This document shows, piece after piece, positions 1-21,400 of a stretch of DNA of 64,000 nucleotides. Made by a program: the position numbers and the translations under genes. Source of the stretch: Symbiodinium natans. Taxonomy: Eukaryota; Sar; Dinophyceae; Suessiales; Symbiodiniaceae. Positions within the stretch are counted from its first letter, which is position 1; the number at the start of each line of letters is the position of its first letter. Under the pieces are notes generated by a model. The model made no database searches. It saw only the letters and a list, made by a program, of their open reading frames with translations, and was not told where the DNA came from. Where the stretch lies: positions 62,001 through 126,000 of the forward strand of contig CAJNDS010002735.1 in NCBI GenBank assembly GCA_905221605.1, given 5' to 3'.

Positions 1-297
1 TGGCCTTCTTGTTTCTTCACCACTCCTATCCCCTCCGCTCGCAGGGAGACTTGCTGGCCTTGATTGCCTTAGTCTCATCTCTTCATGAGCCCGCTCGCTC
101 CAGAAAGGATTCGCTGCTGGAACCGGAACCACTTCGTTTTCCACCTGAGACGTTGGTTGTATCATTGCAACCTCCCTACCATCTGTCAGCGCTTGTACCA
201 TTTGTTGCCGTTCTTCACCCCCATCACCACGATTTTCTTCGGCTTCATTGGCCGCGGATGACAGTCCAGGTTCCGACCGACGCCGCAACATGTCCAT
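1..297 (-). CDS. Ty1/copia-like polyprotein N-terminal fragment (partial)
   Basis: An open minus-strand frame runs from an ATG at 297 off the left edge, 99 codons without a stop; the frame is open back to 339. The product is charged and low in structure, with many Glu, Arg and Gln. It contains NPFWSERAHEEMRLRQSRPA, which resembles the conserved NPFWS-type segment I remember from copia-like polyproteins in Symbiodiniaceae genomes. That recollection is the only basis for the family name, and no catalytic domain lies inside the window. The plus strand is also open (9-356), but its product has no recognisable motif. A short spliced-leader-like sequence lies upstream at 494-510. It could equally be a decayed copy. 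Confidence 0.5.
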   Translation of the reverse strand, partial: MDMLRRRSEPGLSSAANEAEENRGDGGEERQQMVQALTDGREVAMIQPTSQVENEVVPVPAANPFWSERAHEEMRLRQSRPASLPASGGDRSGEETRRP

Positions 298-493
298 TGC
301 GCCAAACAAGCGTAGAATCTTACCTATACCGCAGGAAGCCTAATTTGGGCTCATAACCTACGGGGGGAACCCGAAGGGGGACGAGAAACCGAAAAGTCAA
401 CCCCAACAGAATCCCTTGATTTCCCTGGATCAACCACACAACAAACCCAAACCACAGGGCACTCACCTTTTACTACCAGGCACATGGCCCAGT

Positions 494-510
494 CTTGAGC
501 CATAAAAAAT
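494..510 (-). other. possible relict spliced-leader sequence
   Basis: On the minus strand this reads ATTTTTTATGGCTCAAG. The dinoflagellate spliced leader ends in TTTTGGCTCAAG, so the last eight bases match and the upstream T-run is similar but interrupted. It lies about 200 bp upstream of the copia-like frame on the same strand, which would fit a reinserted trans-spliced mRNA. A match this short may be chance. Confidence 0.3.
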
Positions 511-591
511 GATTTCCGGGTTTATTAACCCTTTCAACTTCCAACACTAACTTCTTTCTACAATACCAGTTGCAGCTCCGCATAGGGTTTA

Positions 592-670
592 GGGTTTCGG
601 GTTTGGGGTTTGGGGTTTGGGATTTGGGGTTTGGGGTTTGGGGTTTGGGGTTTGGGGTTTGGGGTTTAGG
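592..670. repeat. TTTGGGG-type degenerate telomeric array
   Basis: About ten tandem heptamers of the TTTGGGG form with a few TTTAGGG and TTTCGGG units. The array gives long meaningless frames on both strands (for example GLGFGVWGLGFGVWG). Confidence 0.85.
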
Positions 671-799
671 GTCGGTACCCTTGCTGCTTAGACCATCGGA
701 ACCCCTCCTTGGGTCTCCCCTGCTTCGCACCCTGAACACGCCAACCTCATGCTTCTCTTCGTGCAAGCAACGGGTCGTTTCTACCCTCTGACATATGGT

Positions 800-1380
800 C
801 AATTCTCGCCCTAAACAAGAAGGGCCGCCTTCTTATCACCCCAAAAAGGGACCATGTGTTGGGACATGCATCCCTGGCCCCTCTGATGCCAACATGATTC
901 TGGACATCTCATCTCTAAAAACCTTGCAAGTCGGTGAAACAGACTTCTGACCTGGAACTTCATTCCCTGTAGTTATATGTTGTAGTTATCTAGGATACCA
1001 CATAGTATACTAATCTAGGATACCACGTAGACAACGTAACACAACATCATGACATGTAGCGGCTGCAGCAATGTAATTGCCGGGAGCCCGGGCCGAAGGT
1101 CACTCTGCGGATGCTCACCGCCATCCTCAGGAAAGGCTCGGCAGCTTTTTTTGGGTGGCTATTTATGGGAGGGGTGAAGGTCTAGGTCTAGGGTGTCGGG
1201 TAAGTTTAGGGTTTAGGGCTTAGGGCTTAGGGCTTAGGGTTAAAGGACTAGGCTTCTGGGAGTGTAGGGTCTTGGGTTGAAACCCGAAACCCTAAACCCT
1301 AAACTAACCCTAAACCCTATACCCTGTAAAACCTAAGCCCGAAAATAGCACTTTGAGAACCCGAAAAAGAGAGCCAACCC
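800..1380. other. non-coding spacer with telomeric variants
   Basis: Unique sequence at 800-1160, with a short near-duplicate (aggataccacatagta / aggataccacgtagac) around 990-1030. TTTAGGG and GGGCTTA heptamers run 1195-1245 and CCCTAAA units 1283-1330. Around 1090-1140 both strands are open for about 15 codons, but neither could be preferred. No gene is called. Confidence 0.5.
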
Positions 1381-1392
1381 CCACAAAGGCAC

Positions 1393-1469
1393 CTCGGAGC
1401 CGGAGTAGTCCTCAAACTCCTCCTCGTACTCCTGGAGCGGACTTGTCTCAAAGACGCACCGCAAAACCC
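1393..1469 (-). CDS. internal exon, acidic protein (unidentified)
   Basis: A 77-nt minus-strand segment with a CAG acceptor just upstream and a GTGCC donor at its end. It encodes 25 residues including EYEEEFEDYSGSE, an acidic composition unlike anything repeats give by chance. The frame is entered with two leftover bases. It could belong to the 3' part of the NEK kinase gene to the right or to another gene; no domain is recognisable. Confidence 0.5.
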
Positions 1470-1473
1470 CTGA

Positions 1474-1695
1474 ACCCTAAACCATAAACCCCTAAACCCT
1501 TAACCCTAAACCCTAACCCTAAACCCTAAACCCTAAACCCTAAACCCTAAACCCTAAACCCCCCAAACCCCTACTCTTGAGTGCAAGCCCTGGCACCTCC
1601 TCAGCAGCTTCGGTGGAGGCCTTCCATTTCTTGCAAGGGCCCCAAAACCCTAAAAACCCACCCTAAACCCTAAACCCTGAACCCTAAACCCCCAA
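1474..1695. repeat. CCCTAAA arrays with an exon-like gap
   Basis: Tandem CCCTAAA units at 1474-1562 and again at 1650-1692. The gap at 1597-1629 carries the exon-like segment listed separately. Confidence 0.85.
1597..1629 (-). CDS. short candidate exon (KWKASTEAAEE)
   Basis: A 33-nt phase-0 segment on the minus strand between a GCAAG acceptor and a GAG|GTGCC donor. The composition and exact splice borders resemble other exons in the window. Its end phase does not fit the 1393-1469 exon directly, so they may not be neighbours. Confidence 0.4.
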
Positions 1696-1699
1696 CCCG

Positions 1700-2045
1700 C
1701 TGGCCCAGTCGATATGTCTGTTGAGATGGTAAATTCCCGAGTCTCGGGCTTCTAGGGTCTATTGGGGGCATTAGAGAACTGCCCATTTCCACCACTCCTG
1801 AAATCGCGCCCCTCCTGGCATCCTACACACCTAGGCCCAATCTATGCCTGCCAAGGGATTGAGGGATTGAGAGGAGCTAGGGCGCCCTTCCCCCCCCCCC
1901 CCCCCCCCCAAAAAAAAAAAATCTCTACCAAAACCCCCCGCATGTAGAGGCTTTGGGGGTTCAGGGTGTGCAGGGTACCCCAAGCAACGCAGCAACCCTA
2001 ACCCTAAACCCTAAACCCTAGGCCCGAGACCCTAAACCCTAAACA
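1700..2045. other. non-coding spacer with C-run and CCCTAAA units
   Basis: Unique sequence followed by a run of about 19 C and 12 A at 1891-1920, and CCCTAAA units at 1995-2045. No supportable gene on either strand. Confidence 0.5.
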
Positions 2046-2048
2046 TTA

Positions 2049-2439
2049 ATTGTTGCGACTCGGTTTCGCCCTTGCCCTGACGCCAAACTGGAAGAAGACA
2101 GCTGCCAATCCCTTTCGCCGCGCCGAGGAGAAGCCAGAGTGTAGAGACTATGCACATGCAAGCAGTGACAGCAGCAGCAAAGTTGCTGCTGCAAAGCACA
2201 TGCCCCTGAGCAAGCATGGTACAAAAGACCCCGGCACGTGCAGGGCGGGGCGTAGCCAAGGGTGGGGCAGAGAACTATCGAAAAGCGTCAATGCTGTACA
2301 ATGGCTTGGACCAAGCGATGCAACAGTCACTCAGTGTGTTCAGCTCAACAGTTGGTCAAAAGCTCAGGCTACATACGGCCTCCTGCAGTCTGAGATGCCT
2401 GCTTCTGCCACCCTCAGACAAGCAACAATAGCCCCTTCA
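2049..2439 (+). repeat. duplicated block, unit 1 (A + 36 bp + B)
   Basis: Unit 1 consists of segment A (2049-2231), 36 bp of unique sequence and segment B (2268-2439). A recurs without a change at 2439-2621 and B at 3189-3360. A contains a perfect hairpin at 2171-2192 (GCAGCAGCAA, AG, TTGCTGCTGC). The offsets of 390 and 921 bp are both multiples of three and plus-strand frames stay open, but no family is recognised in the translation. Confidence 0.85.
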
Positions 2440-3360
2440 TTGTTGCGACTCGGTTTCGCCCTTGCCCTGACGCCAAACTGGAAGAAGACAGCTGCCAATC
2501 CCTTTCGCCGCGCCGAGGAGAAGCCAGAGTGTAGAGACTATGCACATGCAAGCAGTGACAGCAGCAGCAAAGTTGCTGCTGCAAAGCACATGCCCCTGAG
2601 CAAGCATGGTACAAAAGACCCACCACTCCAGCACTGGTAGCAGCCGCGTGGCGGATGCAGCCGCAAATTGAGAATCGCATCTCAGCCATCAGGAGCCAAG
2701 ACACTTGCGGGAGAGAATGAGGTCACCGTTTATACTATAGAAGCCAGAGGCCCAGCACCGCAGCATACAGAAGTGGCCAGCACGCTCCCTCGCCAGATGA
2801 TGGGTGCCCAAAGCACTCTCCGCATCAATAAGCGGGTTCGCATCATATCCCGTGCAGTGGCAACAGCTTTCCAGGCCCGGTTACCACTGTCGAGCGTTGG
2901 CATTCTCCAGCTGTACAATGAATTCCCAAAACCAAGATCGATCAGCACAATCCCAACAGACTGGAAAGACAGAACCAAACTATCAGGGCGGCACGAGTTA
3001 ACGATTTCCATTCCCAAAATGCAGGTCCCGGCTTGCCGAACGGCTGTCAGGAAGACTTCACGACGCCCCAGCCGTTTGTCAACAAGTGCAAGGCCATCGA
3101 CACCAAGCCTGCACACTAGTGTCTTGACCAGTTGCAGAGCAGAACAAACCCACCAAGCGCTGGAGGCCGTAGCAGCATGGCTCAAGCCCAGAGAACTATC
3201 GAAAAGCGTCAATGCTGTACAATGGCTTGGACCAAGCGATGCAACAGTCACTCAGTGTGTTCAGCTCAACAGTTGGTCAAAAGCTCAGGCTACATACGGC
3301 CTCCTGCAGTCTGAGATGCCTGCTTCTGCCACCCTCAGACAAGCAACAATAGCCCCTTCA
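2439..3360 (+). repeat. duplicated block, unit 2 (A + 567 bp + B)
   Basis: Same A and B as unit 1, but 567 bp of other sequence lies between them (2622-3188), ending next to a spliced-leader-like stretch. The spacer is open on both strands (plus 2668-3381, minus 2730-3251) with no family signature. The structure may be a tandem duplication in which one unit gained or lost the middle, or an element with A and B as terminal parts. CCCTAAA units start directly after B. Confidence 0.8.
3167..3186 (+). other. spliced-leader-like 20-mer
   Basis: CCGTAGCAGCATGGCTCAAG. It shares the first seven and last eight bases with the dinoflagellate spliced leader and differs only in the middle. It lies immediately 5' of segment B. 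If real it marks a retroposed, trans-spliced transcript; chance similarity is not excluded. Confidence 0.35.
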
Positions 3361-3364
3361 ACCC

Positions 3365-4030
3365 TAAGCCCTAAACCCTAAACCCTAAACCCTACCTCCA
3401 TCCCGAGCCTCGGCGGTCTTGCTGGTCATGGAAGCATCTGGTCCCAGGTCAAGTGTGGCATGTCTTGGGATCTCTTTAGGTTTCATACTAAAGGGCTCAC
3501 AATGATTCTTTATGCATAAGATATGAAAATGTACGTATAAAGAAATATAAAACAAAACATGAATAAATAAAGGTCAGCATTGGGTTTCGGTGGGCTTGAA
3601 GAGGAGCACAAGCCGCCCGTTCATCCCACAGCAACACGCCGCTTGGACACTGGCAGACATTAGACATTGGCATCCCCCCTGAGCTTCCCGGCACAGTTGC
3701 TCTTAAGGTCGTCGCTCTCATGTACGTAACCATACCCCGTTGAGCAAAAGATATCAATCCTGATTCTGGCCTTTAAAAGCAGGCTACGAGCGTGGCTTCA
3801 CTCTCTGCGGCTCACGGAAAAAAAGCCCAGATTTCAAGGCAGCCGATCCCGCTAAACCCTCAACTTATAACCCTATGAGCTGCCGTAAACCCACAGACCG
3901 AGACAGAAGAACGAAGAAAAACGGGTCCCGGCCTTGCTCCTCCGGAGGCGCCTGACAAGGGTTTAGGGTTTAGGGTTTAGGGTTTAGGGTTTGGGGCTTG
4001 GAAGGAGGGACAGACGGGCCGGCGCTTCTG
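3365..4030. other. spacer with AT-rich stretch and telomeric units
   Basis: CCCTAAA units at 3365-3392, an A/T-rich unique stretch at 3490-3780, and TTTAGGG units at 3958-3990. A minus-strand frame at 3497-3757 is open but has no coding character. No gene supported. Confidence 0.45.
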
Positions 4031-4034
4031 AGGC

Positions 4035-4076
4035 CTTCGCTTTCACCGAAGCTTTAAGGACTTCCCGCATGAACAT
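4035..4076 (-). CDS. candidate exon (MFMREVLKASVKAK)
   Basis: A 42-nt phase-0 segment with a TTAAG acceptor and an AAG|GC donor, the splice pattern of the NEK gene to its right. It may be one of that gene's 3' exons. The composition is protein-like, but the call rests on splice pattern alone. Confidence 0.35.
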
Positions 4077-4117
4077 CTTAAGGGGTTCAGGGCTTCGTGC
4101 TTAGGGTCTTGAGATTT

Positions 4118-4205
4118 GGGGGTTTACGAAAACAGGGGAGCCCTAATAGCAGGATCCCCTTAGACTAGGGACCCCAATCAGCTACCCCTATTTTCGGAAA
4201 CCCCC
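4118..4205. mobile_element. MITE-like element, family A copy 1
   Basis: 88 bp with terminal inverted repeats GGGGGTTTACGAAAACAGGGG and CCCTATTTTCGGAAACCCCC. The interior is short and A/T-rich. The same ends recur at 25040, 24387, 26461 and other places. Confidence 0.65.
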
Positions 4206-4359
4206 ATTTATTCTTTACGGGTTTCGGGCTTGCTTCAGGACATGACGGACTGAGGCCGGAAGGGAAGGAAATCCTTCTCTCCTCGGGCCCTACACCCCCA
4301 AGCTAAACCGGAATGGGTGGTAACGTTCAGAGCTTCTGGCCCAAGGGCTGAGAAAGGTT

Positions 4360-4435
4360 TAGAGTTTAGGGTTTAGGGTTTAGGGTTTAGGGTTTAGGGT
4401 TTAGGGTTTAATTAGGGGTTTAGGGTTTAGGATCA
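4360..4435. repeat. TTTAGGG array
   Basis: About ten tandem heptamers with one interruption (TTTAATTAGGGG). It lies between candidate exons. Confidence 0.9.
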
Positions 4436-4468
4436 AGTAGAGGGCAGGGATCCCGGGGCCCCTGTGGC

Positions 4469-4498
4469 CTGCGGTGTCCGTGGCACGGCGGCTGCTGC
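4469..4498 (-). CDS. candidate exon (AAAAVPRTPQ)
   Basis: A 30-nt phase-0 segment with a CTCAG acceptor and a CAG|GC donor on the minus strand. It fits as a low-complexity C-tail exon of the NEK kinase, which is open-ended after 5047. Weak on its own. Confidence 0.35.
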
Positions 4499-5046
4499 CT
4501 GAGGTCTCTCGCAGAGTTTTCGTTTCGCTCCGTGTCCTTTGGGGTATGGGGTTTAGGGTTCAGGGTTCAAGGTTTAGGGTTTAGGGTTTAGGACAGAAGC
4601 CAAACTCAGTCCTCTCATCTCCACAAGATACAAGCGGTGCGTTGCAATTCGTGCGAGAGATTTGCGTCGCCGAGCGCTCTGAGACGGACCGTGAGCCCTC
4701 ATGCTCATGCGAAGCCTCAACGCTAAACTCTTAAACCCTCATTCAACGGAACCCAAGAACAAAACTCAGCAACCAATGATGCGTGATACGCCATAAGCAG
4801 AAATCACTGATACGCACTTCACACTCATTTGAAGCGAGAACCTTTGAAAACCTGTGACCTGAACTCTGGAAGCAGCCCTCTCATTTCCCAATCCGGCAAC
4901 CCTCAATGGGCTTCTACCCCTGAAATGACCTTCGCACCCTACATACCCGAAACATCCTGCATACCCGAGGAAACCAGCTAAACCCCTCCACTTGTTTGAA
5001 ACGCCGAAGGTAACTGTTAACAACAGCCAAGCCAAGGCCATCCCAC

Positions 5047-15101
<10,055 letters not shown>

Positions 15102-15364
15102 CGCTTCGCTACCCCGAGTCCAAGGGGGGGGACGAGCCGGGGCTGAGGGATACTCGAGAAGGGCTTTGAGTTCAAACACGCCCTCTCATAGGCCTTGGGG
15201 GGCTCAGGCCGTTCGGGTCCGAGAGCGGTCCTGGGTGATGCTTCTGAATTGGCGTGGAGCGCCCTGAGTTTCCCCAAGGCTTCAGGGAACTTTAGGCGAT
15301 AAGCTCTATAGAGAAGCTTGTTACAGTATCACAGCTGCAGAGTACCATCACTACAAAAAAAAAA

Positions 15365-15425
15365 CTACGACCCTACACCCTAAACCCTAAACCCTAGACC
15401 CTAAACCCTAAACCCTAAACCCCCT
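15365..15425. repeat. CCCTAAA array
   Basis: Eight heptamers in the putative promoter-side spacer upstream of the kinase start codon. Confidence 0.85.
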
Positions 15426-15535
15426 CTCTTGCTTGAGGGTCCCTGAGGCGGGGCTCCGAGGGCTCGAGCCGAGCGATGGAGCGATGGAGCGATGGGGCGA
15501 TGGGATCCTGCCAGTTGTGCGCGCTTAGGTTTGCA

Positions 15536-15703
15536 TGTTTAGGGTTTAGGGTTTAGGGTTTAGGGTTTAGGGTTTAGGGTTTAGGGTTTCGGGTTTAGGG
15601 TTTAGGGTTTAGGGTTTAGGGTTTAGGGTTTAGGGTTTAGGGTTTAGGGTTTAGGGTTTAGGGTTTAGGGTTTAGGGTTTAGGGTTTAGGGTTTAGGGTT
15701 TAG
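15536..15703. repeat. TTTAGGG array
   Basis: About 23 nearly perfect heptamers between the kinase and RAP genes, preceded by a short GCGATGGA repeat (15474-15505). Confidence 0.95.
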
Positions 15704-16290
15704 GGGGGCACAAAAGTCCCCTCATGAGCGCTTGGACTGAAAACCCCACCGCCCTCTAGCAAAGGGGAACCGAATTCAGAAGTGGAACTGGCCCTGAGAG
15801 GATCAAGTTTCAATGGGTTCGATAGTGCCGTGTAGTGATTAAGGGCCCATAACCGTACAACTTCAAAAGTAGTTCTAAACCCTAAACCCTAACCCTAAAC
15901 CCTACACCCTAAATCCTAAACCCTAAACCCTAAACCCTAGTTTAGGGTTTGGGGTTCTCTTGTCACACCCTGAACCTTGTGCCTTGTAAACCCTACACCT
16001 GTAAACCCAGCAACCCCTGCAATCCGAGAACTCTTGAAACCCCAGTGTCGCTGAATTTTTCGCGGAGGCGGCGGTCGTGAGGACGCCTCAGTGGGGCCTG
16101 CGGCGTGGGTTCAAGATTCAGGGTGCAGGGTTTAAGGGCTTCGGTTCTTTTCCTTTGAGTGTTGAAGCGTGTGGGTGCTGGATTTTGAAAAACTCGCGAC
16201 TCAGGGTTCAGGATGTACTAGAAACATCCTGAACATTAATTAGACCCTAATTCTGAAGTTCTTCATCAACAGACACCTTGCACTGCGCAG
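15704..16290. other. intergenic spacer
   Basis: Unique sequence with CCCTAAA clusters at 15875-15940 and TTTAGGG-like pieces. Nothing gene-like was supported. Confidence 0.4.
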
Positions 16291-16368
16291 TCCAATCCCG
16301 GCGCGACCCTGTCCTGGCTCGAGGAGATCTACCTCGGACCGTGGAACAGGGAGTGTCGGGAACTTCAG
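16291..16368 (+). CDS. candidate exon on the plus strand
   Basis: 78 nt between GCGCAG and CAG|GA, open in phase 0 and encoding 26 residues with SWLEEIYLGPWNRE. The composition looks coding. The minus strand of the same stretch is also open, with a GTAGAT donor. Because almost all other genes are on the minus strand the orientation is doubtful. Confidence 0.3.
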
Positions 16369-16732
16369 GATTTAGGGTGTAGGGTTTAGGGTTTAGGGTT
16401 TAGGGTTTAGGGTTTAGGGTTAGGGTTCAGGGTTTAGGTACCAGGTAGCGGATTCTCTACAGTGTGGGCCCCTTTTGGGTACCCAAAACAAAATTCCCCC
16501 CAGAAGACAATCGGAACCTCAACCATAAAATGTAGAGACCCTTGCCATGCAGGACCTGTAGACTCTAAGGCTTCCAGCACCCGAGAAGGTGGTCCATTCT
16601 TAACTCTGGCCCTAAACCCTAAACCCCAAACCCTAAACCCTAACCCTAAACCCTAAACCCTAGACCCCTAAACCCCTAACCCCGAGAGTCTATGGCTGAC
16701 ACTTCTTTGCACCTCGATGTCTGGACGCATAC

Positions 16733-17786
16733 CTTGACATTCCGCCGAGGGGCAAGGAAGTGCCGGCGCCCGGCGAAGTCCAAATGATCCCAGTCTCGCC
16801 ACGTCACGGACAGCACCTGGCGCCCCAACTCCAGCTTCCGGGGCTTTTCGGTTAGCAAGAAGGACAGCAAGGTTCGGCCTAAGCCCCTAAACCCCAAACC
16901 CCAAACCCTAAACCCTAAACCCTAAACCCCAATCCTTAGAAAGGCACCTTCCAGCCCAAACGGGCCAGCAGCCGCCGCTTCAGCTGAGAAGGCCCCAAGA
17001 GTGAGAGCGCCTCACCTAAGGGTTGAAGGTTTGGATTTAGGGTTTAGGGTTTAGGGTTTAGGGCTTAGGGTTTAGGGTTTAGGGTTTGGGGTTTAGGGTT
17101 TAGGGTTTATGGAGCTTGGGGTTTAGGGTTCAAGGGGCTTGGGGTCTAGGGTTTATGTGGGTCACAGGGATTTGGGTTTAAGGAGTGTTTGGTGTAGGGT
17201 GCCTTTAGGGCTTTAGCGAATGCAGGGCTAAGCCCTATAAGCCTATAAAACCCCAAGACCCCAAACGGCCCCCCCGCCCCCCCCAAAAAAACTTCCACAC
17301 CCTAAACCCTAAACCCTAAACCCCAAACCCTAAACTCTAAACCCTAAACCCTAAACCCAGACCCTAAGATTTCCGGGTGGCTCTCAAGGTCGCGGGCGAA
17401 ATGAAGCGGGCCATCCACCTGCATGGCTCAGGATGGCCCGAGGCTCTTTGAGCGGTTCATGAGGGTTTACTTGCGGTTTGGGGTTTAGGGTGTAGGGTTT
17501 GGGGTTTAGGGTTTGGGGTTTAGGGTTTAGGGTTTAGGGTTTAGGGTTTAGGGTTTGGAGTCTAGGGCTTAGGGCTTGACATGGTTAGGGTCATAACGCA
17601 AGTCGACTTTTGGCAGCCGGGCTTGGGGAGTGGCAAATCGGCCAGTGCCGTTGGCACTCGGAGCGCAAAGACCCTAAACCCAAAACCCTAAAATGAATAG
17701 GGCTTGGGGCTTTCCACCTCGATCACGAGCTGCCTCTTGGGCAGCGCGATGTCCACGGCCAGGCACTGCTTCACCAGCATCTCGTC
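16733..17786 (-). CDS. RAP-domain exons
   Basis: Exon 17718-17786 ends CLAVDIALPKRQLVIE; exon 17374-17418 begins VDGPLHFARDLESH; exon 16948-16983 is LKRRLLARLGWK; exon 16733-16843 contains VLSVTWRDWDHLDFAGRR. This order (VDIAL...E-VDGP-HF, K-R-LL-LGW, V-V--W-W--L) is the RAP signature. The E|V join between the first two exons uses a GTGG donor and a CAG acceptor in phase 0. A short exon may be missing between 17374 and 16983. The segment PRKLELGR before VLSV is an insertion relative to typical RAP domains. Confidence 0.85.
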
Positions 17787-18370
17787 CTTCGGGATTGGGG
17801 TTTCAGGTTCAGGGTTCAGGGTTCAGGGTTTAGGGCTTCGAGTGGACGGCGTAGTGGGGGCCGCAGCGAGGGTGAAACGCTTTTAGGAAACACGACCGTG
17901 AAGCACAATTTCCCCCCCCCCCCCCCCGAATCTGTGGCTCAGACCATGACAAGCTCCGAGGGGCCGCAGAGCCGTCGCACCTCCAGCTGCGGAGCTTTTA
18001 TCGGATGCCAGAGGCTCCGGGGTTCCCTTGTTGGCGAAAGCCTTTAAGAAGGCCATGATATTGGGCGGAGTGGGTTGGGGGACACCGGGCGAAGTGCTCT
18101 GAGGGCGTTTAAGTTCTTTAAGGGGGGGCGGCGGACCGCAGCACGAAAGCTTCAAAGGACGCTTTCGGGGGCTTACGGGCTTAGAATGAGGCACGTCGAG
18201 GGTGCTGCGCCTGAGTGTCATATTGCGGTGTTCACGGAAACTTCGTGACTCATCGCATGCCGACGCGGTCACCAGCCGAAAAACTGGGCTGGGGGCTTGG
18301 GTTCCCAAAAGTCCCAAAGCAGACCATCACAAGAAGAAAATGTATGTGTGCGTGTATATATATATATGTG

Positions 18371-18422
<52 letters not shown>

Positions 18423-21400
18423 GGTAGCATGTGCGTATTTATATAGATATCTGTCTCTCTCTGTCTCTCGCTACTACTCCTCATGTGGCAATCTTACATT
18501 CTGAATTTGACAGCAACCCAGAAGAACGGCTTTCGATACCACAACCCGGAGCTTCCTCTTCGGAGACGGAGCTGTGCAGGCGGGAGGACCTGGGCCACGA
18601 CGATCCATCTCGAGCGTCAACATGGAGTGATGTGGGGGAGTCGATCTAAATAGGATTTAGGGTTTAGGGTTTAGGATTTCGGGTTTAGGGCTGTGACAGA
18701 ATCATAAGCAGGGCCCACAATTCCGATCAACCGCCATGTGGAGTTTCATTTCACCCCAGCAGCCTTCATAAAGCTCGAGGGAGTAGCCCGACGCACTGAG
18801 AAAGTCAACAAGCAACACCCTAAACCCTAAAACCTGAACCCCAAACCCTAAACCCTAAACCCTAAGCCCCTAAACCCTACTCCCTTAAGACTCTCGGATC
18901 CAAGCATGCGGCATTGCCCGTTGCGTCGTTGCCCGGCGTTGAGCTGCAACCCGGCATCTCTGCAGCCACGCCTCCGTGAAGAAGAGACCTGCTGAGAAGG
19001 GTTTAGGGTTTAGGGTTTAGGGTTTAGGGTTTAGGGTTTAGGGTTTAGGGTTTAGGGTTTAGGGTTTAGGGTTTAGGGTTTAGGGTTTAGGGTTTAGGGT
19101 TTAGGGTTTAGGGTTTAGGGTTTAGGGTTTAGGGTTTAGGGTTTAGGGTTTAGGGTTTTTTAGGTTTAGGGTTTAGGGTTTAGGGTTTAGGGTTTAGGGA
19201 TGTGTCGAGGAGAGCGCTCATGGCTACAAACTGACTGCTGTCATTGTCGTGTGTTCACGAGCCATGACCCAGGAGGCCTTCACGCGACGGAGTCTCCAAA
19301 GTGTAGGCCAGGTGGGCCAGATACCTAGCGTGCAGGAGTCCATCCCATCAAAGTAGCACGGGTGCTCAGGCGAGCCCACGGTCTACACATCGAACGCCTG
19401 CTGCTGAGCGTCAACCTCACAACAGAGCCTTGAAACTCCAACTCCAACCCCCTAAGCTCTGCCGAGTAATTGCTCATGACTCTCCATCCTTGATCAAAGG
19501 CGCCACTGCCCAAGTGTAGATCCTGTGCTGACTCGCCTTCTGCCTGGCGGCATTAAGGAAACGGGAGGCATAGTTTAAGCCCCCTAAACTCCATGCACTC
19601 CTAACTTCCTAAACTCCCTAGTTGTCCAGTTTAGGGGCCAAAGCGGCTCGGGTTTGAGGGTTTAAGGGATTTGGGGCTCACGGACTCTGGGGTTCTTCCC
19701 TAAACCCTAAACCCTAAAAAGGGAGGCATTTGGGGGCTTGAGGGTTTGGGGTCTCCGCCTGCAGCAGCTTCGCAGACTCCCGAAGAACATCCTGCACCAT
19801 CTGCACCGGGCGTTTGAGCTCAACATCCCTCTCATGCTAACCCGTAGCCCCAAGCCGTAAACTTGGAGTAAGAATCCGTTCGGGCCTCAAAGATTTGAGA
19901 CTTGGACCCCAGTGAAGCCCAAGTCAACTTAGCACTGCTTTGCAAATCGGCGATTTCGCAGCAATTTTGCGGGATTAAACGCAGGAAGAACGATCATGCT
20001 GGTGCGAGAATGTAGAGGCAAAAAGAGGGCGGCTGCCAAATTGTGGGAAGATGCTTACGAAGCAGGTTGCGAGGATGGAAGCAAGCCGCGTATCAATTGG
20101 AACGTGGTGAGGCGCCCGATTGTGGGTGAGCCCTCATCCGACTCCGAGGGTCTTGAAGCAACTGCTTTGAAGCTATGAAGCTTCGCAGGGAGTTGGAGGA
20201 GTCGCCGTGGGGTCGGTGGCCAAGGAGCCATGTACGTGCTCCTAAAGACTTTCGGAAAGGTCGTCTGAAGAGAAACGGACCAGGGCTTCGGTTTCAACTT
20301 CGGAGGCTCGATGACCTCCCCACCATCGATTTCGTCGATGGTGTTCCGGCCGTGTGACCGAAGCTGTGGGGCTTACATGGCTTGGCTTCCTGGTTTGTTG
20401 TGGGCATCAATCAACTTCAACGTCATGGCCCTGGCTTGTCGCTGGCGTGGACGGTCTCGTGCGCGAGCCTGATTGAACCTAACCTCGTACCGCCGTTCTC
20501 ACCACCCACGCACAACCCAAAAACCCTAAGGCCGGCCCGAAACCCCACGGCCCATTGCGCCTTTAAGCCCTATAAAGACTCTAAGCCCCCAAGTCTATCT
20601 ACAGATTCGGGTGGGTTTGGGGCCCCCTGAAGACCCCGCAAAGGGCCTCCCGGTGGTCTCCAAGCACAGCGCAAGCCCACGCCTCGACAGCTTGGGGTGA
20701 CTTCTGCGATTTCCGCGTTGTTTTGTTGGGGGAGTGGGGGGGGGGGGGGTTGGGGGTTAGGGGTCCTGGTCCTGGTGTCGACGTTACGGGAAGGGGGGGG
20801 GGGGGCGGGGTCCACTCACGAAGAACCAGGGTTTATGGCTTGGGGGCTTGTAAGGGCTTGTAGGGCTAGGGATCGTATGACGCCCAGAACTGCAATCTCA
20901 GGACTCATATTATGTATTCTTTCTCTCTCACACACACACGTACTTGACCCGGGGCAGTAGTCCTGAACGAACGGTTCCTCCACTGACACGGTCCTCTGCT
21001 TCTCGCCTCTGGTTTCTGTTCCATGCTGTACCCAAGAGACCTGACACCAATGAACCCTGGACCTCGAAACCCCACCCAGAGGCCGAACAAAACTCGGGGA
21101 GCCCGACCAGGTTGGAGCCCTCGCGCGAGGACGCGCCCGCCAGAGCCTTGGCTTCAGACTTCAGAGGACAGAGGAGATACGGGGGCTGGCCGGGTCATCC
21201 CTGAAAGCTTCACCAAACCCAAAGCCCTGCAAGGTAGGCCCCCACCCCCCTCCCCCCCAAGGTTTGCCTAAACCCTAAACCCTAAGACTCAAACCCACCC
21301 TCTAGAGCCCAAGAAGCCCTCAAACACACCACATTACACACATGCCACACGCTAGCGGCCTCCTGGGCTCGCGCCGCCAGCCCCACACTTCGGAAGTCCA

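Noticed and set aside
570-791. ORFs made of GLGFGVWG-type repeats here and at many other arrays
   Set aside because: They are translations of TTTGGGG/TTTAGGG arrays with no other coding signal.
2049-3381. Protein-coding gene on the plus strand (196 and 237 codons)
   Set aside because: Frames stay open, but composition is poor, no motif is seen and the opposite strand is equally open; described as a repeat block instead.
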